Of a stretch of 64,000 nt of DNA, positions 16,703-26,875 are shown piece after piece. The DNA comes from Pseudomonas furukawaii (lineage in GTDB: Bacteria; Pseudomonadota; Gammaproteobacteria; Pseudomonadales; Pseudomonadaceae), in the NCBI RefSeq assembly GCF_002355475.1, contig NZ_AP014862.1:4278001-4342000 (forward strand), written 5' to 3'. The notes below the pieces were generated by a model that worked only from the letters and a program-made list of their open reading frames with translations, was not told where the DNA came from and ran no database searches. The translations under genes were made by a program, and so were the position numbers. Positions within the stretch are counted from its first letter, which is position 1, and the number at the start of each line of letters is the position of its first letter.

Positions 16703-17787
16703 CACGCACGCTCCTTCTCGAACTCGGCCATGTAGGCCACCAGGGCTTCGACCGCGTCCAGCCCGACGGCGTTGTAGATGGAGGCACGCATGCCGCCCAC
16801 GGAACGGTGGCCCTTGAGGTTGAGCAGGCCACGGGCATCGGCGCCGGCGAGGAAGTCCTTGTCCAGGCGCTCGTCGGCCAGGCGGAACGGGACGTTCATC
16901 CAGGAGCGGGCGTTGTGGGCGATGGGGTTGGTGTAGAAGTCGCTCTTGTCGATGTAGCCGTAGAGCAGCTCCTTCTTGGCCTTGTTGCGCTTCTCCATGG
17001 CCTCGACGCCGCCCTGCTCCTTCAGCCACTCGAACACGAGGCCGGAGAGGTACCAGGAGAAGGTGGCCGGGGTGTTGTACATGGAGCCGTTATCGGCCGC
17101 GACCTTGTAGTTCAGCATGGTGGGGCAGCTGGCGCGCGCACGGCCCAGCAGGTCCTCGCGCACGATCACCACCACCAGGCCACTGGGGCCGATGTTCTTC
17201 TGCGCGCCGGCGTAGATCAGGCCGAAGCGGGAAACGTCCAGCGGACGGGAGAGGATGTCGGAGGACATGTCCACCACCAGCGGTACGTCGCCGACCTCGG
17301 GGATCCAGTCGAACTGCAGGCCACCGATGGTCTCGTTGGAGGCGTAGTGCAGGTAGGCGGCGTCCCTGGAGAGCTTCCACTCGTTCTGCCCGGGGATGGC
17401 GAAGTAGTCATAGCCCTTGGCGCTGGCGGCAACGTTGACACGGCCGAAGCGGCTGGCTTCCTCGATGCTCTTCTTCGACCAGATGCCGGTCTCGACGTAG
17501 TCGGCCACACCGTTCTCGGGCAGCAGGTTGAGCGGAATCTCGGCGAACTGCTGGCTGGCGCCGCCCTGGAGGAACAGCACCTTGTAGTTGGAGGGAATGG
17601 ACAGGAGGTCGCGCAGGTCCTGCTCGGCCTTTTCGGCGATGGCGACGTACTCGTCGCTGCGGTGGCTCATCTCCATGACCGACAGGCCCTTGCCATGCCA
17701 ATCGAGGAGTTCCGCCTGGGCGCGTTGCAGAACAGCTTCCGGAAGCGCGGCCGGGCCGGCGCAGAAGTTAAAGGCTCGCTTGCTCAC
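16702..17787 (-). CDS. serC: phosphoserine aminotransferase
   Basis: A 361-residue enzyme of serine and pyridoxine synthesis. It begins VSKRAFNFCAGPAALPE and has GGASQQFAEIPLNLL, SSDILSRPLDVSRFGLIYAGAQKNIGPSG-type sequence with the PLP lysine in AGAQKNIG, and the C-terminal GHRSVGGMRASIYNA. GTG at 17787 is chosen over an upstream ATG at 17817 because GAGAG lies before it and the family N-terminus starts here. First gene after gyrA in the leftward operon, coupled to pheA. Confidence 0.96.
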   Translation of the reverse strand: MSKRAFNFCAGPAALPEAVLQRAQAELLDWHGKGLSVMEMSHRSDEYVAIAEKAEQDLRDLLSIPSNYKVLFLQGGASQQFAEIPLNLLPENGVADYVETGIWSKKSIEEASRFGRVNVAASAKGYDYFAIPGQNEWKLSRDAAYLHYASNETIGGLQFDWIPEVGDVPLVVDMSSDILSRPLDVSRFGLIYAGAQKNIGPSGLVVVIVREDLLGRARASCPTMLNYKVAADNGSMYNTPATFSWYLSGLVFEWLKEQGGVEAMEKRNKAKKELLYGYIDKSDFYTNPIAHNARSWMNVPFRLADERLDKDFLAGADARGLLNLKGHRSVGGMRASIYNAVGLDAVEALVAYMAEFEKERA

Positions 17788-17806
17788 ATCCACTCTCACT
17801 GGGTAG

Positions 17807-17830
17807 CGCGGGGGCACCAGAGCCCCCGCG
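17807..17830 (-). other. GC-rich hairpin between gyrA and serC
   Basis: CGCGGGGGC and GCCCCCGCG form a 9-bp stem with a six-base loop, 55 bp past the gyrA stop and 20 bp before serC. No T-run follows on the minus strand, so it may only weaken read-through or stabilise the gyrA mRNA end. Confidence 0.4.
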
Positions 17831-17884
17831 GATTGTCATCTACCGAATGGGCGGACCGGCAACGGCCCGCCCGTTGCTACAACA

Positions 17885-20659
17885 TTACTCGTCGGCAGCC
17901 GGTTGGGCGTGATCGCCCGACTGAACGTCATCGGCCTCGACCACGGCGCTCTCGGCCAGGTCGACGGCGTCCAGCTCCTCGTCCTCGTCACCGCCGGAGG
18001 GTTCCTGGACTCGCTCCAGGCCCACCAGGGTCTCGTCCTTGGCCAGCTTGATCAGGGTGACGCCCTGGGTGTTCCGGCCGGAACTGGAGACTTCGTCGAC
18101 GCGGGTGCGCACCAGGGTGCCCTGGTCGGAGATCAGCATGATCTCCTCGCCGTCCTGGACCTGGACGGCACCCACCAGCTTGCCGTTGCGCTCGTTGGAG
18201 ACCATGGCGATCACGCCCTGGCCACCGCGGCCGCGACGGGGGAACTCGCCGAGGCGGGTACGCTTGCCATAGCCGCGCTCGGAGGCGGTTAGGATCTGCG
18301 CACCGGCTTCCGGAATCAGCATGGAGATCAGGCGCTGGCCTTCCGGCAGGCGCATGCCGCGCACGCCACGGGCGTTGCGGCCCATGATGCGAACCAGCTT
18401 TTCCTTGAAGCGAATGACCTTGCCGCCGTCGGAGAAGAGCATGACTTCCTTGGCGCCGTCGGTGATGGCGGCGGCGATCAGGGTGTCGCCTTCTTCCAGC
18501 TTGAGTGCGATCAGGCCGGCGCTGCGCGGACGGCTGAACTGCACCAGCGGGGTCTTCTTCACGGTACCGAAGGCGGTGGCCATGAAGATGTAGGCGCCGG
18601 TGGGCTCGTCGTCGGCCAGCTCGGTCTCGCCATCTTCGACGGACTCGGTGACGGCTTCGGGCTCGACCAGTTCGCCTTCGATCACCGCGCCATCGGCCTC
18701 TTCCAGGTCCTCTTCGCCCCCGCTCTGCTGCAGGGCCTCCAGGTCGATCTGGAGCATGGCAGTGATGCGCTCGCCGTCATCCAGCGGCAGCAGGTTCACC
18801 AGCGGACGGCCACGGGCGGTGCGGGAGGCCTCGGGAATCTCGAAGGTGCGCAGCCAGTAGACCTTGCCCTTGCTGGAGAACAGCAGCAGGGTCGCGTGGC
18901 TGTTGGCCACCAGCAGGTGTTCGATGTAGTCCTCGTCCTTCACGCCGGTGGCGGACTTGCCCTTGCCGCCACGACGCTGGGCCTGGTAGACGGCCAGCGG
19001 CTGGGACTTGGCGTAGCCACCGTGGGAGATGGTGACGACGCGCTCCTCCTCGGTGATCAGGTCGGCGATGGTCAGGTCCACCTGGGACGCGACGATCTCG
19101 GAGCGGCGGGCGTCGCCGAACTCGGCCTTCACCTTCTCCAGCTCCTCGCGGATCACTTCCATCAGGCGCTCGGGGTTGGTGAGGATGCGGATCAGCTCGC
19201 CGATCAGGTTGAGGATTTCCTGGTACTCGGACAGGAGCTTCTCGTGCTCCAGGCCGGTCAGGCGGTGCAGGCGCAGTTCCAGGATGGCCTGGGCCTGCTC
19301 GGGGGACAGGTAGTACTTGCCGTCACGCAGGCCGTACTGCGGGTCCAGGTCCTCGGGGCGGCAGGCGTCGGCGCCGGCGCGCTCCACCATGGCTTCCACG
19401 GCGCTGGATTCCCAGGCGGTGGCGATCAGGCGTTCCTTGGCCTCTGCCGGGGTCGGCGAGGCCTTGATCAGCTCGATGACCGGGTCGATGTTGGACAGGG
19501 CGACCGCCTGGCCTTCGAGGATGTGGCCGCGCTCGCGGGCCTTGCGCAGTTCGAAGACGGTGCGACGGGTCACCACTTCACGGCGGTGACGGATGAAGAC
19601 CTCGAGCATGTCCTTGAGGTTCATCGTGCGCGGCTGGCCGTCCACCAGGGCCACGGCGTTGATGCCGAAGACGCTCTGCATCTGGGTCTGGGCGTAGAGG
19701 TTGTTCAGCACCACCTCGCCCACTTCGCCACGGCGCAACTCGATCACCACGCGCATGCCGTCCTTGTCGGACTCGTCGCGCAGTTCGGTGATGCCTTCGA
19801 TCTTCTTCTCTTTGACCAGCTCGGCGATCTTCTCGATCAGGCGCGCCTTGTTCAGCTGGTAGGGGAGCTCGGTGACGATGATCTGCTGGCGACCACCGCC
19901 CTTCTCCATGTCCTCGATCTCGGCGCGGGCACGGATATAGATGCGGCCACGACCGGTGCGATAGGCCTCGATGATCCCGGCGCGGCCGTTGATGATGCCG
20001 GCGGTGGGAAAGTCGGGACCGGGGATGTATTTCATCAGGTCGTCGACGGTGAGCTCCGGGTTATCCATGAGCGCCAGGCAGCCGTCGATGACCTCGCCCA
20101 GGTTGTGGGGCGGAATGTTGGTCGCCATGCCCACGGCGATACCGCTGGAACCGTTGACCAGCAGGTTGGGGATCTTGGTGGGCATGACCGCGGGGATCTG
20201 CTCGGTGCCGTCGTAGTTGGGCACCCAGTCCACGGTTTCCTTGTCCAGGTCGGCCAGCAGCTCGTGGGCCAGCTTGGCCATGCGCACTTCGGTGTAACGC
20301 ATGGCGGCCGCGTTGTCGCCGTCCACCGAACCGAAGTTGCCCTGGCCGTCCACCAGCATGTAGCGCAGGGAAAACGGTTGGGCCATGCGCACGATGGTGT
20401 CGTACACCGCGGTGTCGCCGTGGGGGTGGTACTTACCGATCACGTCGCCGACCACACGGGCGGACTTCTTGTAGGGTTTGTTCCAGTCGTTGCCCAGCTC
20501 GCTCATCGCATAGAGGACGCGACGGTGAACCGGCTTGAGACCGTCGCGCGCATCCGGCAAGGCGCGACCGACGATCACGCTCATCGCGTAGTCGAGGTAG
20601 GACTGTTTCAGCTCGTCTTCGATATTGACCGGGAGGATTTCTTTGGCCAGTTCGCCCAT
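17885..20659 (-). CDS. gyrA: DNA gyrase subunit A
   Basis: A 924-residue type II topoisomerase subunit. The catalytic tyrosine is Y122 in [11 protein letters not shown]. The quinolone-resistance region [17 protein letters not shown] has T83 and D87, the sensitive-type residues for Pseudomonas. The C-terminal beta-pinwheel has the GyrA box QRRGGKG and is interrupted by an acidic insertion of about 50 residues ([20 protein letters not shown] onward), known in Pseudomonas GyrA and explaining its length above the 875 of E. coli. The end is also acidic ([15 protein letters not shown]). Confidence 0.98.
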   Translation of the reverse strand: MGELAKEILPVNIEDELKQSYLDYAMSVIVGRALPDARDGLKPVHRRVLYAMSELGNDWNKPYKKSARVVGDVIGKYHPHGDTAVYDTIVRMAQPFSLRYMLVDGQGNFGSVDGDNAAAMRYTEVRMAKLAHELLADLDKETVDWVPNYDGTEQIPAVMPTKIPNLLVNGSSGIAVGMATNIPPHNLGEVIDGCLALMDNPELTVDDLMKYIPGPDFPTAGIINGRAGIIEAYRTGRGRIYIRARAEIEDMEKGGGRQQIIVTELPYQLNKARLIEKIAELVKEKKIEGITELRDESDKDGMRVVIELRRGEVGEVVLNNLYAQTQMQSVFGINAVALVDGQPRTMNLKDMLEVFIRHRREVVTRRTVFELRKARERGHILEGQAVALSNIDPVIELIKASPTPAEAKERLIATAWESSAVEAMVERAGADACRPEDLDPQYGLRDGKYYLSPEQAQAILELRLHRLTGLEHEKLLSEYQEILNLIGELIRILTNPERLMEVIREELEKVKAEFGDARRSEIVASQVDLTIADLITEEERVVTISHGGYAKSQPLAVYQAQRRGGKGKSATGVKDEDYIEHLLVANSHATLLLFSSKGKVYWLRTFEIPEASRTARGRPLVNLLPLDDGERITAMLQIDLEALQQSGGEEDLEEADGAVIEGELVEPEAVTESVEDGETELADDEPTGAYIFMATAFGTVKKTPLVQFSRPRSAGLIALKLEEGDTLIAAAITDGAKEVMLFSDGGKVIRFKEKLVRIMGRNARGVRGMRLPEGQRLISMLIPEAGAQILTASERGYGKRTRLGEFPRRGRGGQGVIAMVSNERNGKLVGAVQVQDGEEIMLISDQGTLVRTRVDEVSSSGRNTQGVTLIKLAKDETLVGLERVQEPSGGDEDEELDAVDLAESAVVEADDVQSGDHAQPAADE

Positions 20660-20890
20660 GAGAAGCCTGGTTCCTTTTTCTGATGAAGCCTCACCCGATC
20701 ATCCTGAGCGGCATGAAGCTCGTCGCTGCAAGCTGTTGCGGCAGCGACTCACGACAAATCAACGAGTTAAGCCAAGGATCTGTGCAATTCTGTCGCCCTT
20801 ACGGAGGGGCGGCGATAACTGCCGGAGCTTACCACAGTCACCGCCTCGCACCTACCCCGCCGGGCGGGCCATCCACCTGCCGACGGGGCC

Positions 20891-21967
20891 TCAATGGAGG
20901 CGCTTGCGACACATGAGCTGGGCCATCTTCGCCGCGTCGGGACGCTCGACCACGCCCTTCTCGGTCACGATCGCGTCAATGAGATCCGCCGGAGTCACGT
21001 CGAACACCGGATTGACCGCATGGACTTCCGCCGCTATCCGGCGCCCGCCCAGATCCAGCAGCTCGGAGCCGTCGCGCTCCTCGATGGGGATGTCGTCACC
21101 GCTCTCCAGGGCCATGTCGATGGTGGAGCTCGGCGCCACCACCATGAAACGGACGCCGTGGTGCATGGCATTGACCGCCAGTTGGTAGGTGCCGATCTTG
21201 TTGGCCACATCGCCGTTTGCGGTGATGCGGTCGGCGCCGACGATGACCCAGGTGATGCCAGCGGTCTTCATCAGGTGCGCGGCGGCGGCGTCGGCGTTGA
21301 GGCTCACCGGCACGCCTTCGTTGGCCAGCTCCCAGGCGGTGAGGCGGGCACCCTGGAGCCAGGGGCGGGTTTCGTCGGCGTAGACGCGCTCCACCAGGCC
21401 GTCGAGGTGGGCGGCGCGGATCACGCCCAGGGCGGTGCCGAAGCCGCCGGTGGCCAGGGCACCGGTGTTGCAGTGGGTCAGCAGGGCCTGGGGCGTCCCC
21501 TGGTGCTTGCGAATCAGCTCCATGCCCAACTGGGCCATGGTGAGGTTGGCTTCGCGGTCACTTTCATGAATGGAGATGGCCTCGGCCTCCAGCGCCTGGA
21601 GGGGAGACTCGCCTTCCTTGACACGATCCAGGCGCTCGCGCATGCGATTCAGCGCCCAGAACAGGTTGACCGCGGTGGGACGGGATTCGGCCAGGGCCCT
21701 GAAATCCTCCTCTAGGGCCGCGCGCCAGTCACCGCCGGCCTTGAAGCGCTCGCGGGCGCCCAGCACCACACCATAGGCGGCACTGATGCCGATGGCCGGC
21801 GCCCCCCGGACCACCATCTGGCGAATCGCCTGGGCCACGCCCTCAGCACTGTGATAGGAGAGCCAGACTTCCTCGGCCGGCAACAGGCGCTGGTCGAGCA
21901 GATGCAGCGCTCCGTCACGCCATTCGATGGCCCTGACCTTCTCGGCTGCCAACAATTGTTCACGCAT
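20891..21967 (-). CDS. mtnA: methylthioribose-1-phosphate isomerase
   Basis: A 358-residue eIF2B-like isomerase of methionine salvage that turns 5-methylthioribose-1-phosphate into the ribulose form. Motifs are [38 protein letters not shown] (catalytic Cys), DNAAA-like [12 protein letters not shown] and [24 protein letters not shown] (catalytic Asp), and [12 protein letters not shown] at 21967 is preferred to 21982: GAGG lies six bases before it and homologues begin [11 protein letters not shown]. It is divergent from the MTA deaminase, which supplies the same pathway. The 231 bp between mtnA and gyrA hold no gene, only the gyrA leader. Confidence 0.95.
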   Translation of the reverse strand: MREQLLAAEKVRAIEWRDGALHLLDQRLLPAEEVWLSYHSAEGVAQAIRQMVVRGAPAIGISAAYGVVLGARERFKAGGDWRAALEEDFRALAESRPTAVNLFWALNRMRERLDRVKEGESPLQALEAEAISIHESDREANLTMAQLGMELIRKHQGTPQALLTHCNTGALATGGFGTALGVIRAAHLDGLVERVYADETRPWLQGARLTAWELANEGVPVSLNADAAAAHLMKTAGITWVIVGADRITANGDVANKIGTYQLAVNAMHHGVRFMVVAPSSTIDMALESGDDIPIEERDGSELLDLGGRRIAAEVHAVNPVFDVTPADLIDAIVTEKGVVERPDAAKMAQLMCRKRLH

Positions 21968-22038
21968 CGACCACCTCGCCACCCATAACTCGCGGAAAAA
22001 CCGCAGATTATAGCGAGCCGGAGCCCGTCTGGCTCGGG

Positions 22039-22044
22039 TATACT
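22039..22044 (+). promoter_or_regulatory. probable -10 box for the deaminase operon
   Basis: TATACT 37 bp before the ATG in the 113-bp divergent gap between mtnA and the deaminase gene. The bases 17 bp upstream do not make a good -35, so the call rests mainly on the -10 and its position. Confidence 0.35.
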
Positions 22045-22080
22045 GCCGGCCATTTCCACCAGCGCTCAGGATGCGCCTCC

Positions 22081-23406
22081 ATGCCCAGCGTCAACGCCCC
22101 GCTCGACCTGCTTCTGCTCCCCTCCTGGATTGTCCCGGTAGAACCCGCCGGCGTGGTCTTGCGGGATCACGCGCTGGGTATCCGCGACGGCCGCATCGCC
22201 CTCCTCGCCCCTCGCGACCAGGCGCTGAAAGTCGAGTCCCGGGAGCGCCGCGAATTGCCGGGCATGCTGCTGGCTCCCGGCCTGATCAACGCCCACGGCC
22301 ACGCCGCCATGACCCTGTTCCGCGGCCTGGCCGACGATCTGCCGCTGATGACCTGGCTGCAGGAGCACATCTGGCCGGCGGAAGCCCGATGGGTGGACGA
22401 AAGCTTCGTCCGCGACGGCACCGAGCTGGCGGTGGCGGAGCAGATCAAGGGCGGCATCAGCTGCTTCTCCGACATGTACTTCTTCCCGGCCCAGTCCAGC
22501 GCCGTCATCCACGCCGCCGGCCTCAAGGCGCAACTGGCGATTCCGGTGCTGGACTTCCCCATTCCCGGCGCCGCCGACGCCTCCGAAGCCGTCCGCCGGG
22601 GCGTCGAGTTGTTCAGCGACCTCAAGCACCACCCCAGGATCAAGGTGGCCTTCGGCCCCCACGCGCCCTACAGCGTCAGTGACGACAAGCTGGAGAGCAT
22701 CCGCGTACTGGCCGAAGAACTGGACGCCGGCATCCACATGCACGTGCAGGAAACCGCCTTCGAGGTGCAACAGAGCCTCGAACAGCGCGGCGAGCGCCCG
22801 ATGGCGCGCCTGGCCCGCCTCGGACTGCTGGGCCCGCGCTTCCAGGCCGTGCACATGACCCAGGTGGACGATGCGGACCTCGAGCTGCTGGTGGAGAGCA
22901 ACAGCAACGTCATTCACTGCCCCGAATCCAACCTCAAGCTGGCCAGCGGCTTCTGCCCGGTGGAGCGCCTCTGGCAGGCCGGGGTCAACGTCGCCATCGG
23001 CACCGACGGCGCGGCCAGCAACAACGACCTGGACCTGCTGGGCGAGACCCGGACCGCCGCGCTGCTGGCCAAGGCCGTGGCCGGCTCGGCCAGCGCCCTC
23101 GACGCCCATCGCGCCCTGCGCATGGCGACGCTGAACGGCGCCCGCGCCCTGGGCCTGGACCAGGACACCGGCTCCCTGGAACCGGGCAAGGCCGCCGACC
23201 TGGTCGCCTTCGACCTCTCGGGCCTGGCCCAGCAACCGGTCTACGATCCGGTTTCCCAACTCATCTACGCCACCGGACGCGATGCGGTGCGACACCTCTG
23301 GGTCGACGGCAAGCACCTGCTGGACGACGGCCGCCTGACGCGGCTGGACGAAGACCGTCTGGGCGCCACCGCGCGCGCCTGGGGCGAACGCATCGCCGGC
23401 CGCTGA
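22081..23406 (+). CDS. mtaD: 5'-methylthioadenosine/SAH deaminase (TRZ/ATZ hydrolase family)
   Basis: A 441-residue amidohydrolase. Metal ligands are visible in [25 protein letters not shown] and [16 protein letters not shown], in the order known for MTA/SAH deaminases; the C-terminal [15 protein letters not shown] strand completes the composite beta-sandwich. The P. aeruginosa orthologue at the same place (PA3170), once called an N-ethylammeline chlorohydrolase, deaminates methylthioadenosine. Here it faces mtnA, so the pair covers two steps of methionine salvage. ubiG follows after 21 bp. Confidence 0.9.
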   Translation: MPSVNAPLDLLLLPSWIVPVEPAGVVLRDHALGIRDGRIALLAPRDQALKVESRERRELPGMLLAPGLINAHGHAAMTLFRGLADDLPLMTWLQEHIWPAEARWVDESFVRDGTELAVAEQIKGGISCFSDMYFFPAQSSAVIHAAGLKAQLAIPVLDFPIPGAADASEAVRRGVELFSDLKHHPRIKVAFGPHAPYSVSDDKLESIRVLAEELDAGIHMHVQETAFEVQQSLEQRGERPMARLARLGLLGPRFQAVHMTQVDDADLELLVESNSNVIHCPESNLKLASGFCPVERLWQAGVNVAIGTDGAASNNDLDLLGETRTAALLAKAVAGSASALDAHRALRMATLNGARALGLDQDTGSLEPGKAADLVAFDLSGLAQQPVYDPVSQLIYATGRDAVRHLWVDGKHLLDDGRLTRLDEDRLGATARAWGERIAGR

Positions 23407-23427
23407 ATTCTGTTTCGAGGACATCCC

Positions 23428-24126
23428 ATGACCAACGTCGATCACGTCGAAATCGCCAAGTTCGAGGCCCTCGCCCACCGCTGGTGGGACCGCGAGAGCG
23501 AGTTCAAGCCCCTGCACGACATCAACCCGCTACGGGTCAACTGGATCGACGAGCGCGTCAGCCTGGCGGGCAAGAAGGTGCTGGACGTCGGCTGCGGAGG
23601 CGGAATCCTCAGCGAGTCCATGGCCCAGCGCGGCGCCACCGTCACCGGCATCGACATGGGCGAGGCGCCGCTGGCGGTCGCCCAGCTCCATCAACTGGAA
23701 TCCGGGGTCCCGGTCGAATACCGACAGATCACCGCCGAAGCCCTGGCCGCCGAAATGCCCGGCCAGTTCGACGTGGTCACCTGCATGGAAATGCTGGAGC
23801 ACGTGCCGGACCCGGCCTCGGTGATCCGCGCCTGCCATACCCTGGTCAAGCCGGGCGGACAGGTGTTCTTCTCCACCATCAACCGCAACCCCAAGGCCTA
23901 CCTGTTCGCCATCGTCGGCGCCGAATACATCATGAAGCTGCTGCCGCGCGGCACACACGACTTCAAGAAGTTCATCCGCCCCTCCGAGCTGGGTGCCTGG
24001 AGTCGCGCCGCCGGCCTTTCGGTCAAGGACATCATCGGTCTGACCTACAACCCACTGACCAAGCACTACAAGCTGGAAGCGGACGTCGACGTCAACTACA
24101 TGATCCAGACCCTGCGCGAGGAGTGA
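23428..24126 (+). CDS. ubiG: ubiquinone biosynthesis O-methyltransferase
   Basis: A 232-residue SAM-dependent class I methyltransferase. Motif I is [14 protein letters not shown], followed by [21 protein letters not shown] and the UbiG-specific [16 protein letters not shown] and [13 protein letters not shown]. It acts twice in ubiquinone synthesis, methylating hydroxyl groups on the ring. It lies between the MTA deaminase and mupP, as in other Pseudomonas, with five bases to the next start. Confidence 0.97.
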   Translation: MTNVDHVEIAKFEALAHRWWDRESEFKPLHDINPLRVNWIDERVSLAGKKVLDVGCGGGILSESMAQRGATVTGIDMGEAPLAVAQLHQLESGVPVEYRQITAEALAAEMPGQFDVVTCMEMLEHVPDPASVIRACHTLVKPGGQVFFSTINRNPKAYLFAIVGAEYIMKLLPRGTHDFKKFIRPSELGAWSRAAGLSVKDIIGLTYNPLTKHYKLEADVDVNYMIQTLREE

Positions 24127-24131
24127 CCGGC

Positions 24132-24803
24132 ATGCGACTTCAAGCGGTACTTTTCGATATGGACGGCACCCTGCTGGACTCGGCGCCGGACTTCATCGCC
24201 ATCTGCCAGGCCATGCGCAGCGATCGCGGCCTGCCGCCGATGGACGGCAAGGTGATACGCGACGTGGTTTCCGGCGGCGCCGGCGCCATGGTCGCGGCCG
24301 CCTTCGACCTGACCCAGGGCGCACCCGGCCATGAGGAGCTGCGCCTGGAGTTCCTGGAGCGGTACCTGAGCGACTGCGCCGTCCTAACCCGCCCCTTCGA
24401 GGGCATCGAGGAACTCCTGGCCGACATCGAAGCCGCCAACCTGACCTGGGGCGTGGTGACCAACAAGTCCCTGCGCTTCGCCGAGCGCATCATGGCGCAG
24501 CTCGGCCTGGCGGAACGCTCCGCCGTGCTGATCTGCCCGGACCACGTGAAGAACAGTAAACCGGACCCGGAAATGCTCTTCCTGGCCTGCAGCCAGCTCA
24601 ATATCGATCCGGCCAGCGTGCTCTACATCGGCGATGACCTGCGGGACATCGAAGCGGGCCGGGCCGCCGGCACCCGCACCGCCGCGGTCAGCTACGGCTA
24701 CATCCATCCCGAGGACAACCCCAAGCACTGGGGCGCCGACGTGGTGGTCGACCATCCGCTCGAACTGCGTGCCGTCCTCGACCGCGCACTGTGCTCATGC
24801 TGA
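24132..24803 (+). CDS. mupP: MurNAc-6-phosphate phosphatase, HAD family
   Basis: A 223-residue HAD hydrolase with motif [10 protein letters not shown] (residues 9-17), motif [10 protein letters not shown], motif III lysine in KNSKPDPEM and motif [14 protein letters not shown]. Proteins at this locus next to ubiG, often annotated as phosphoglycolate phosphatase, were shown in Pseudomonas to be MupP of the peptidoglycan recycling pathway that bypasses fosfomycin-sensitive steps. The assignment rests on family likeness plus this gene order. Confidence 0.88.
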   Translation: MRLQAVLFDMDGTLLDSAPDFIAICQAMRSDRGLPPMDGKVIRDVVSGGAGAMVAAAFDLTQGAPGHEELRLEFLERYLSDCAVLTRPFEGIEELLADIEAANLTWGVVTNKSLRFAERIMAQLGLAERSAVLICPDHVKNSKPDPEMLFLACSQLNIDPASVLYIGDDLRDIEAGRAAGTRTAAVSYGYIHPEDNPKHWGADVVVDHPLELRAVLDRALCSC

Positions 24804-24870
24804 GCCGGACGCGATCCGCAGCACTTCACGCATCCCGCTTCAAGCCTCCGGCTCTCCGAAGGAGTTTCAT

Positions 24871-25611
24871 ATGTTCCAGTATTCCGCCCGCCCCGACCTG
24901 CTGAAGGGCCGGGTCATCCTCGTCACCGGCGCAGGCCGCGGCATCGGCGCCGCCGCCGCCAGGACCTTTGCCGCCCATGGCGCCACCGTGCTCCTGCTGG
25001 GCAAGACCGAGGCCAGCCTGAACGCCCTCTACGACGAGATCGAGGCCGCCGGCCACCCCCAGCCGGTGGTGATTCCCTTCAACCTGGAAACCGCCCAGCC
25101 ACACCAGTTCGACGAACTGGCGGCCATGGTGGAAAACGAGTTCGGCCGCCTCGACGGCCTGCTGCACAACGCCTCCATCCTCGGCCCGCGCACCCCCATC
25201 GAACAGCTCTCCGGCGAGAACTTCATGCGCGTCATGCAGGTGAACGTGAACGCCATGTTCATGCTGACCAGCACCCTGCTGCCCCTGCTCAAGCTCTCCC
25301 CTGACGCCTCGGTGGTCTTCACCTCCAGCAGCGTCGGCCGCAAGGGCCGCGCCTACTGGGGCGCCTATGCGGTCTCCAAGTTCGCCACCGAGGGCCTGAT
25401 GCAGGTGCTGGCGGACGAAGTGGACGGCGTGGCGCCGGTTCGCGCCAACAGCGTCAACCCGGGCGCTACCCGCACCAGCATGCGGGCTCAGGCCTACCCA
25501 GGCGAGCACCCGGAAAACAATCCGGAACCCGCCGCCATCATGCCGGTCTACCTCTATCTCATGGGGCCGGACAGCGCCGGAGTGAACGGCCAGGCGTTCG
25601 ACGCGCAGTGA
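24871..25611 (+). CDS. yciK: YciK-type short-chain dehydrogenase
   Basis: A 246-residue SDR. Cofactor motif TGAGRGIG at about 19-26, LHNASIL in place of NNAG, catalytic Ser in FTSSSVGRKG and YAVSK. The GRKGRAYWGAYAVSKFATEG block is characteristic of YciK. AAGGAG precedes the ATG. The physiological substrate of YciK is not established. It is the last gene of the mtaD-ubiG-mupP-yciK run. Confidence 0.92.
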   Translation: MFQYSARPDLLKGRVILVTGAGRGIGAAAARTFAAHGATVLLLGKTEASLNALYDEIEAAGHPQPVVIPFNLETAQPHQFDELAAMVENEFGRLDGLLHNASILGPRTPIEQLSGENFMRVMQVNVNAMFMLTSTLLPLLKLSPDASVVFTSSSVGRKGRAYWGAYAVSKFATEGLMQVLADEVDGVAPVRANSVNPGATRTSMRAQAYPGEHPENNPEPAAIMPVYLYLMGPDSAGVNGQAFDAQ

Positions 25612-25619
25612 CCTCCTTC

Positions 25620-25641
25620 GCGGCGGTCAATCGACCGCCGC
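25620..25641 (+). terminator. possible terminator hairpin after yciK
   Basis: GCGGCGGTC and GACCGCCGC form a perfect 9-bp stem with a four-base loop 8 bp after the stop. There is no clear T-run, so it could be a rho-dependent end or a 3' stabiliser. The rest of the 238-bp gap up to the GGDEF gene is more AT-rich than its surroundings (25735-25790) and probably contains that gene's promoter, but I cannot place it. Confidence 0.45.
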
Positions 25642-25849
25642 TGCCTCTGCCGGATTTCCGGCGCCTCCTCCCGTGAACGGCATCGCATTGCCATGATTTC
25701 GCCAGCAAACCGGCAAAGGTTTGCCACGCGAAGTCTCACACGATCGCTAACTAGTTGAATTTGAAGCGATTTAAAGGACTTACGCACTCCTGGCACGGAA
25801 TTCGCTCTAAGCCTGGGGTCGTCGCATATTGCGTCAGAGGCTCAACTGA

Positions 25850-26776
25850 ATGGTTCCTCCCACCCAGACCAACACCATCGATTTCGACGCGGCCAAGCTG
25901 CAGCGCCTGGGCTACACCGGCAAGCGCCAGCCCAAGCTTCGCCCCGTCAGCCTGGCGGAGTTGCGCCGCCACCTGACCTTGCAGTTGCAGACGAGCCTGG
26001 AAGTCGAGCGCATCGTCAGCCTGTTCTTCAGCGAAGTGCAGCGCCTGGTGCCTCTGGATGCCCTCGCCTACCAGCATCAGAGCGGCGACCTGCGCCTGGA
26101 GTACGGCAATCGTGCCAGCCACTCCGCCGGCTACCGCCTGACCCATGAAGGCGAATACCTGGGTGAAATCATCTTCCGCCGGAACCAGCGCTTCGATGAA
26201 CATGAACTGAACCAGTTGGAGTCCCTGCTGGGCAGCCTGCTCTTTCCCTTGCGCAACGCCCTGCTCTACCGCGCCGCCATCCAGAGCGCCCTGCGCGATC
26301 CGCTGACCGACACCGGCAACCGCGTCGCCATGGAGCAGGCCCTGCAGCGGGAAGTCGACCTGGCTCGACGCAATCTGCAGCCACTATCGGTACTGATGCT
26401 CGACATCGACCATTTCAAGCGCATCAACGACCAGTATGGCCATGCCACTGGCGACGAAGTCCTCAAGGCTGTCGCTGCGACCCTGAAAGCCAAGCTGCGC
26501 AATGTGGACATGGTCTTCCGCTTCGGTGGCGAGGAATTCCTCGTACTGCTTTCCGGCACCCCCCGGGAAGCCGCCGCCCTGGTGGGCGAACGCCTGCGCC
26601 TGGGCGTGCTCGAACTGCAGTGTCTGGTGCAAGGCACGCCCCTGGACCTCTCCATCAGCCTCGGCTGCGCCACGCTGCTGCCCGCGGAGTCGGTGGAAAG
26701 CCTGTTGCGCCGCGCTGACAATGCGCTCTACGTCGCCAAGCGCGAAGGCCGCAACCGCCTGACCATGGCGGGCTGA
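25850..26776 (+). CDS. soluble diguanylate cyclase (GGDEF protein)
   Basis: A 308-residue protein without membrane segments. Residues 1 to about 130 look like a small GAF-type sensory domain (LQTSLEVERIVSLFFSEVQR, then a strand-rich stretch). The GGDEF domain follows: DPLTDTGNRVAMEQAL, LMLDIDHFKRINDQYGH and RFGGEEFLVLL at the active site. RNVD five residues before GGEEF is a good RxxD inhibitory site, so product feedback by c-di-GMP is expected. The GGEEF signature is a known active variant. The ATG at 25850 has only a weak Shine-Dalgarno. Confidence 0.9.
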   Translation: MVPPTQTNTIDFDAAKLQRLGYTGKRQPKLRPVSLAELRRHLTLQLQTSLEVERIVSLFFSEVQRLVPLDALAYQHQSGDLRLEYGNRASHSAGYRLTHEGEYLGEIIFRRNQRFDEHELNQLESLLGSLLFPLRNALLYRAAIQSALRDPLTDTGNRVAMEQALQREVDLARRNLQPLSVLMLDIDHFKRINDQYGHATGDEVLKAVAATLKAKLRNVDMVFRFGGEEFLVLLSGTPREAAALVGERLRLGVLELQCLVQGTPLDLSISLGCATLLPAESVESLLRRADNALYVAKREGRNRLTMAG

Positions 26777-26832
26777 CAGCCATCGGTCGACGCCGCGCGC
26801 CCGGCCGCGATCAATCACCCCTATCCAGAAAA

Positions 26833-26862
26833 GAAGAAGGGGCTCGAATGAGCCCCTTCTTC
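26833..26862. terminator. bidirectional terminator between GGDEF gene and rluB
   Basis: GAAGAAGGGGCT, loop CGAATG, AGCCCCTTCTTC: a perfect 12-bp stem between convergent genes. Confidence 0.88.
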
Positions 26863-26875
26863 ATTTCAACGCCAA

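Noticed and set aside
18896-20683. 595-codon open frame opposite gyrA
   Set aside because: Entirely antisense to gyrA; Val/His/Gln/Asp-rich shadow composition.
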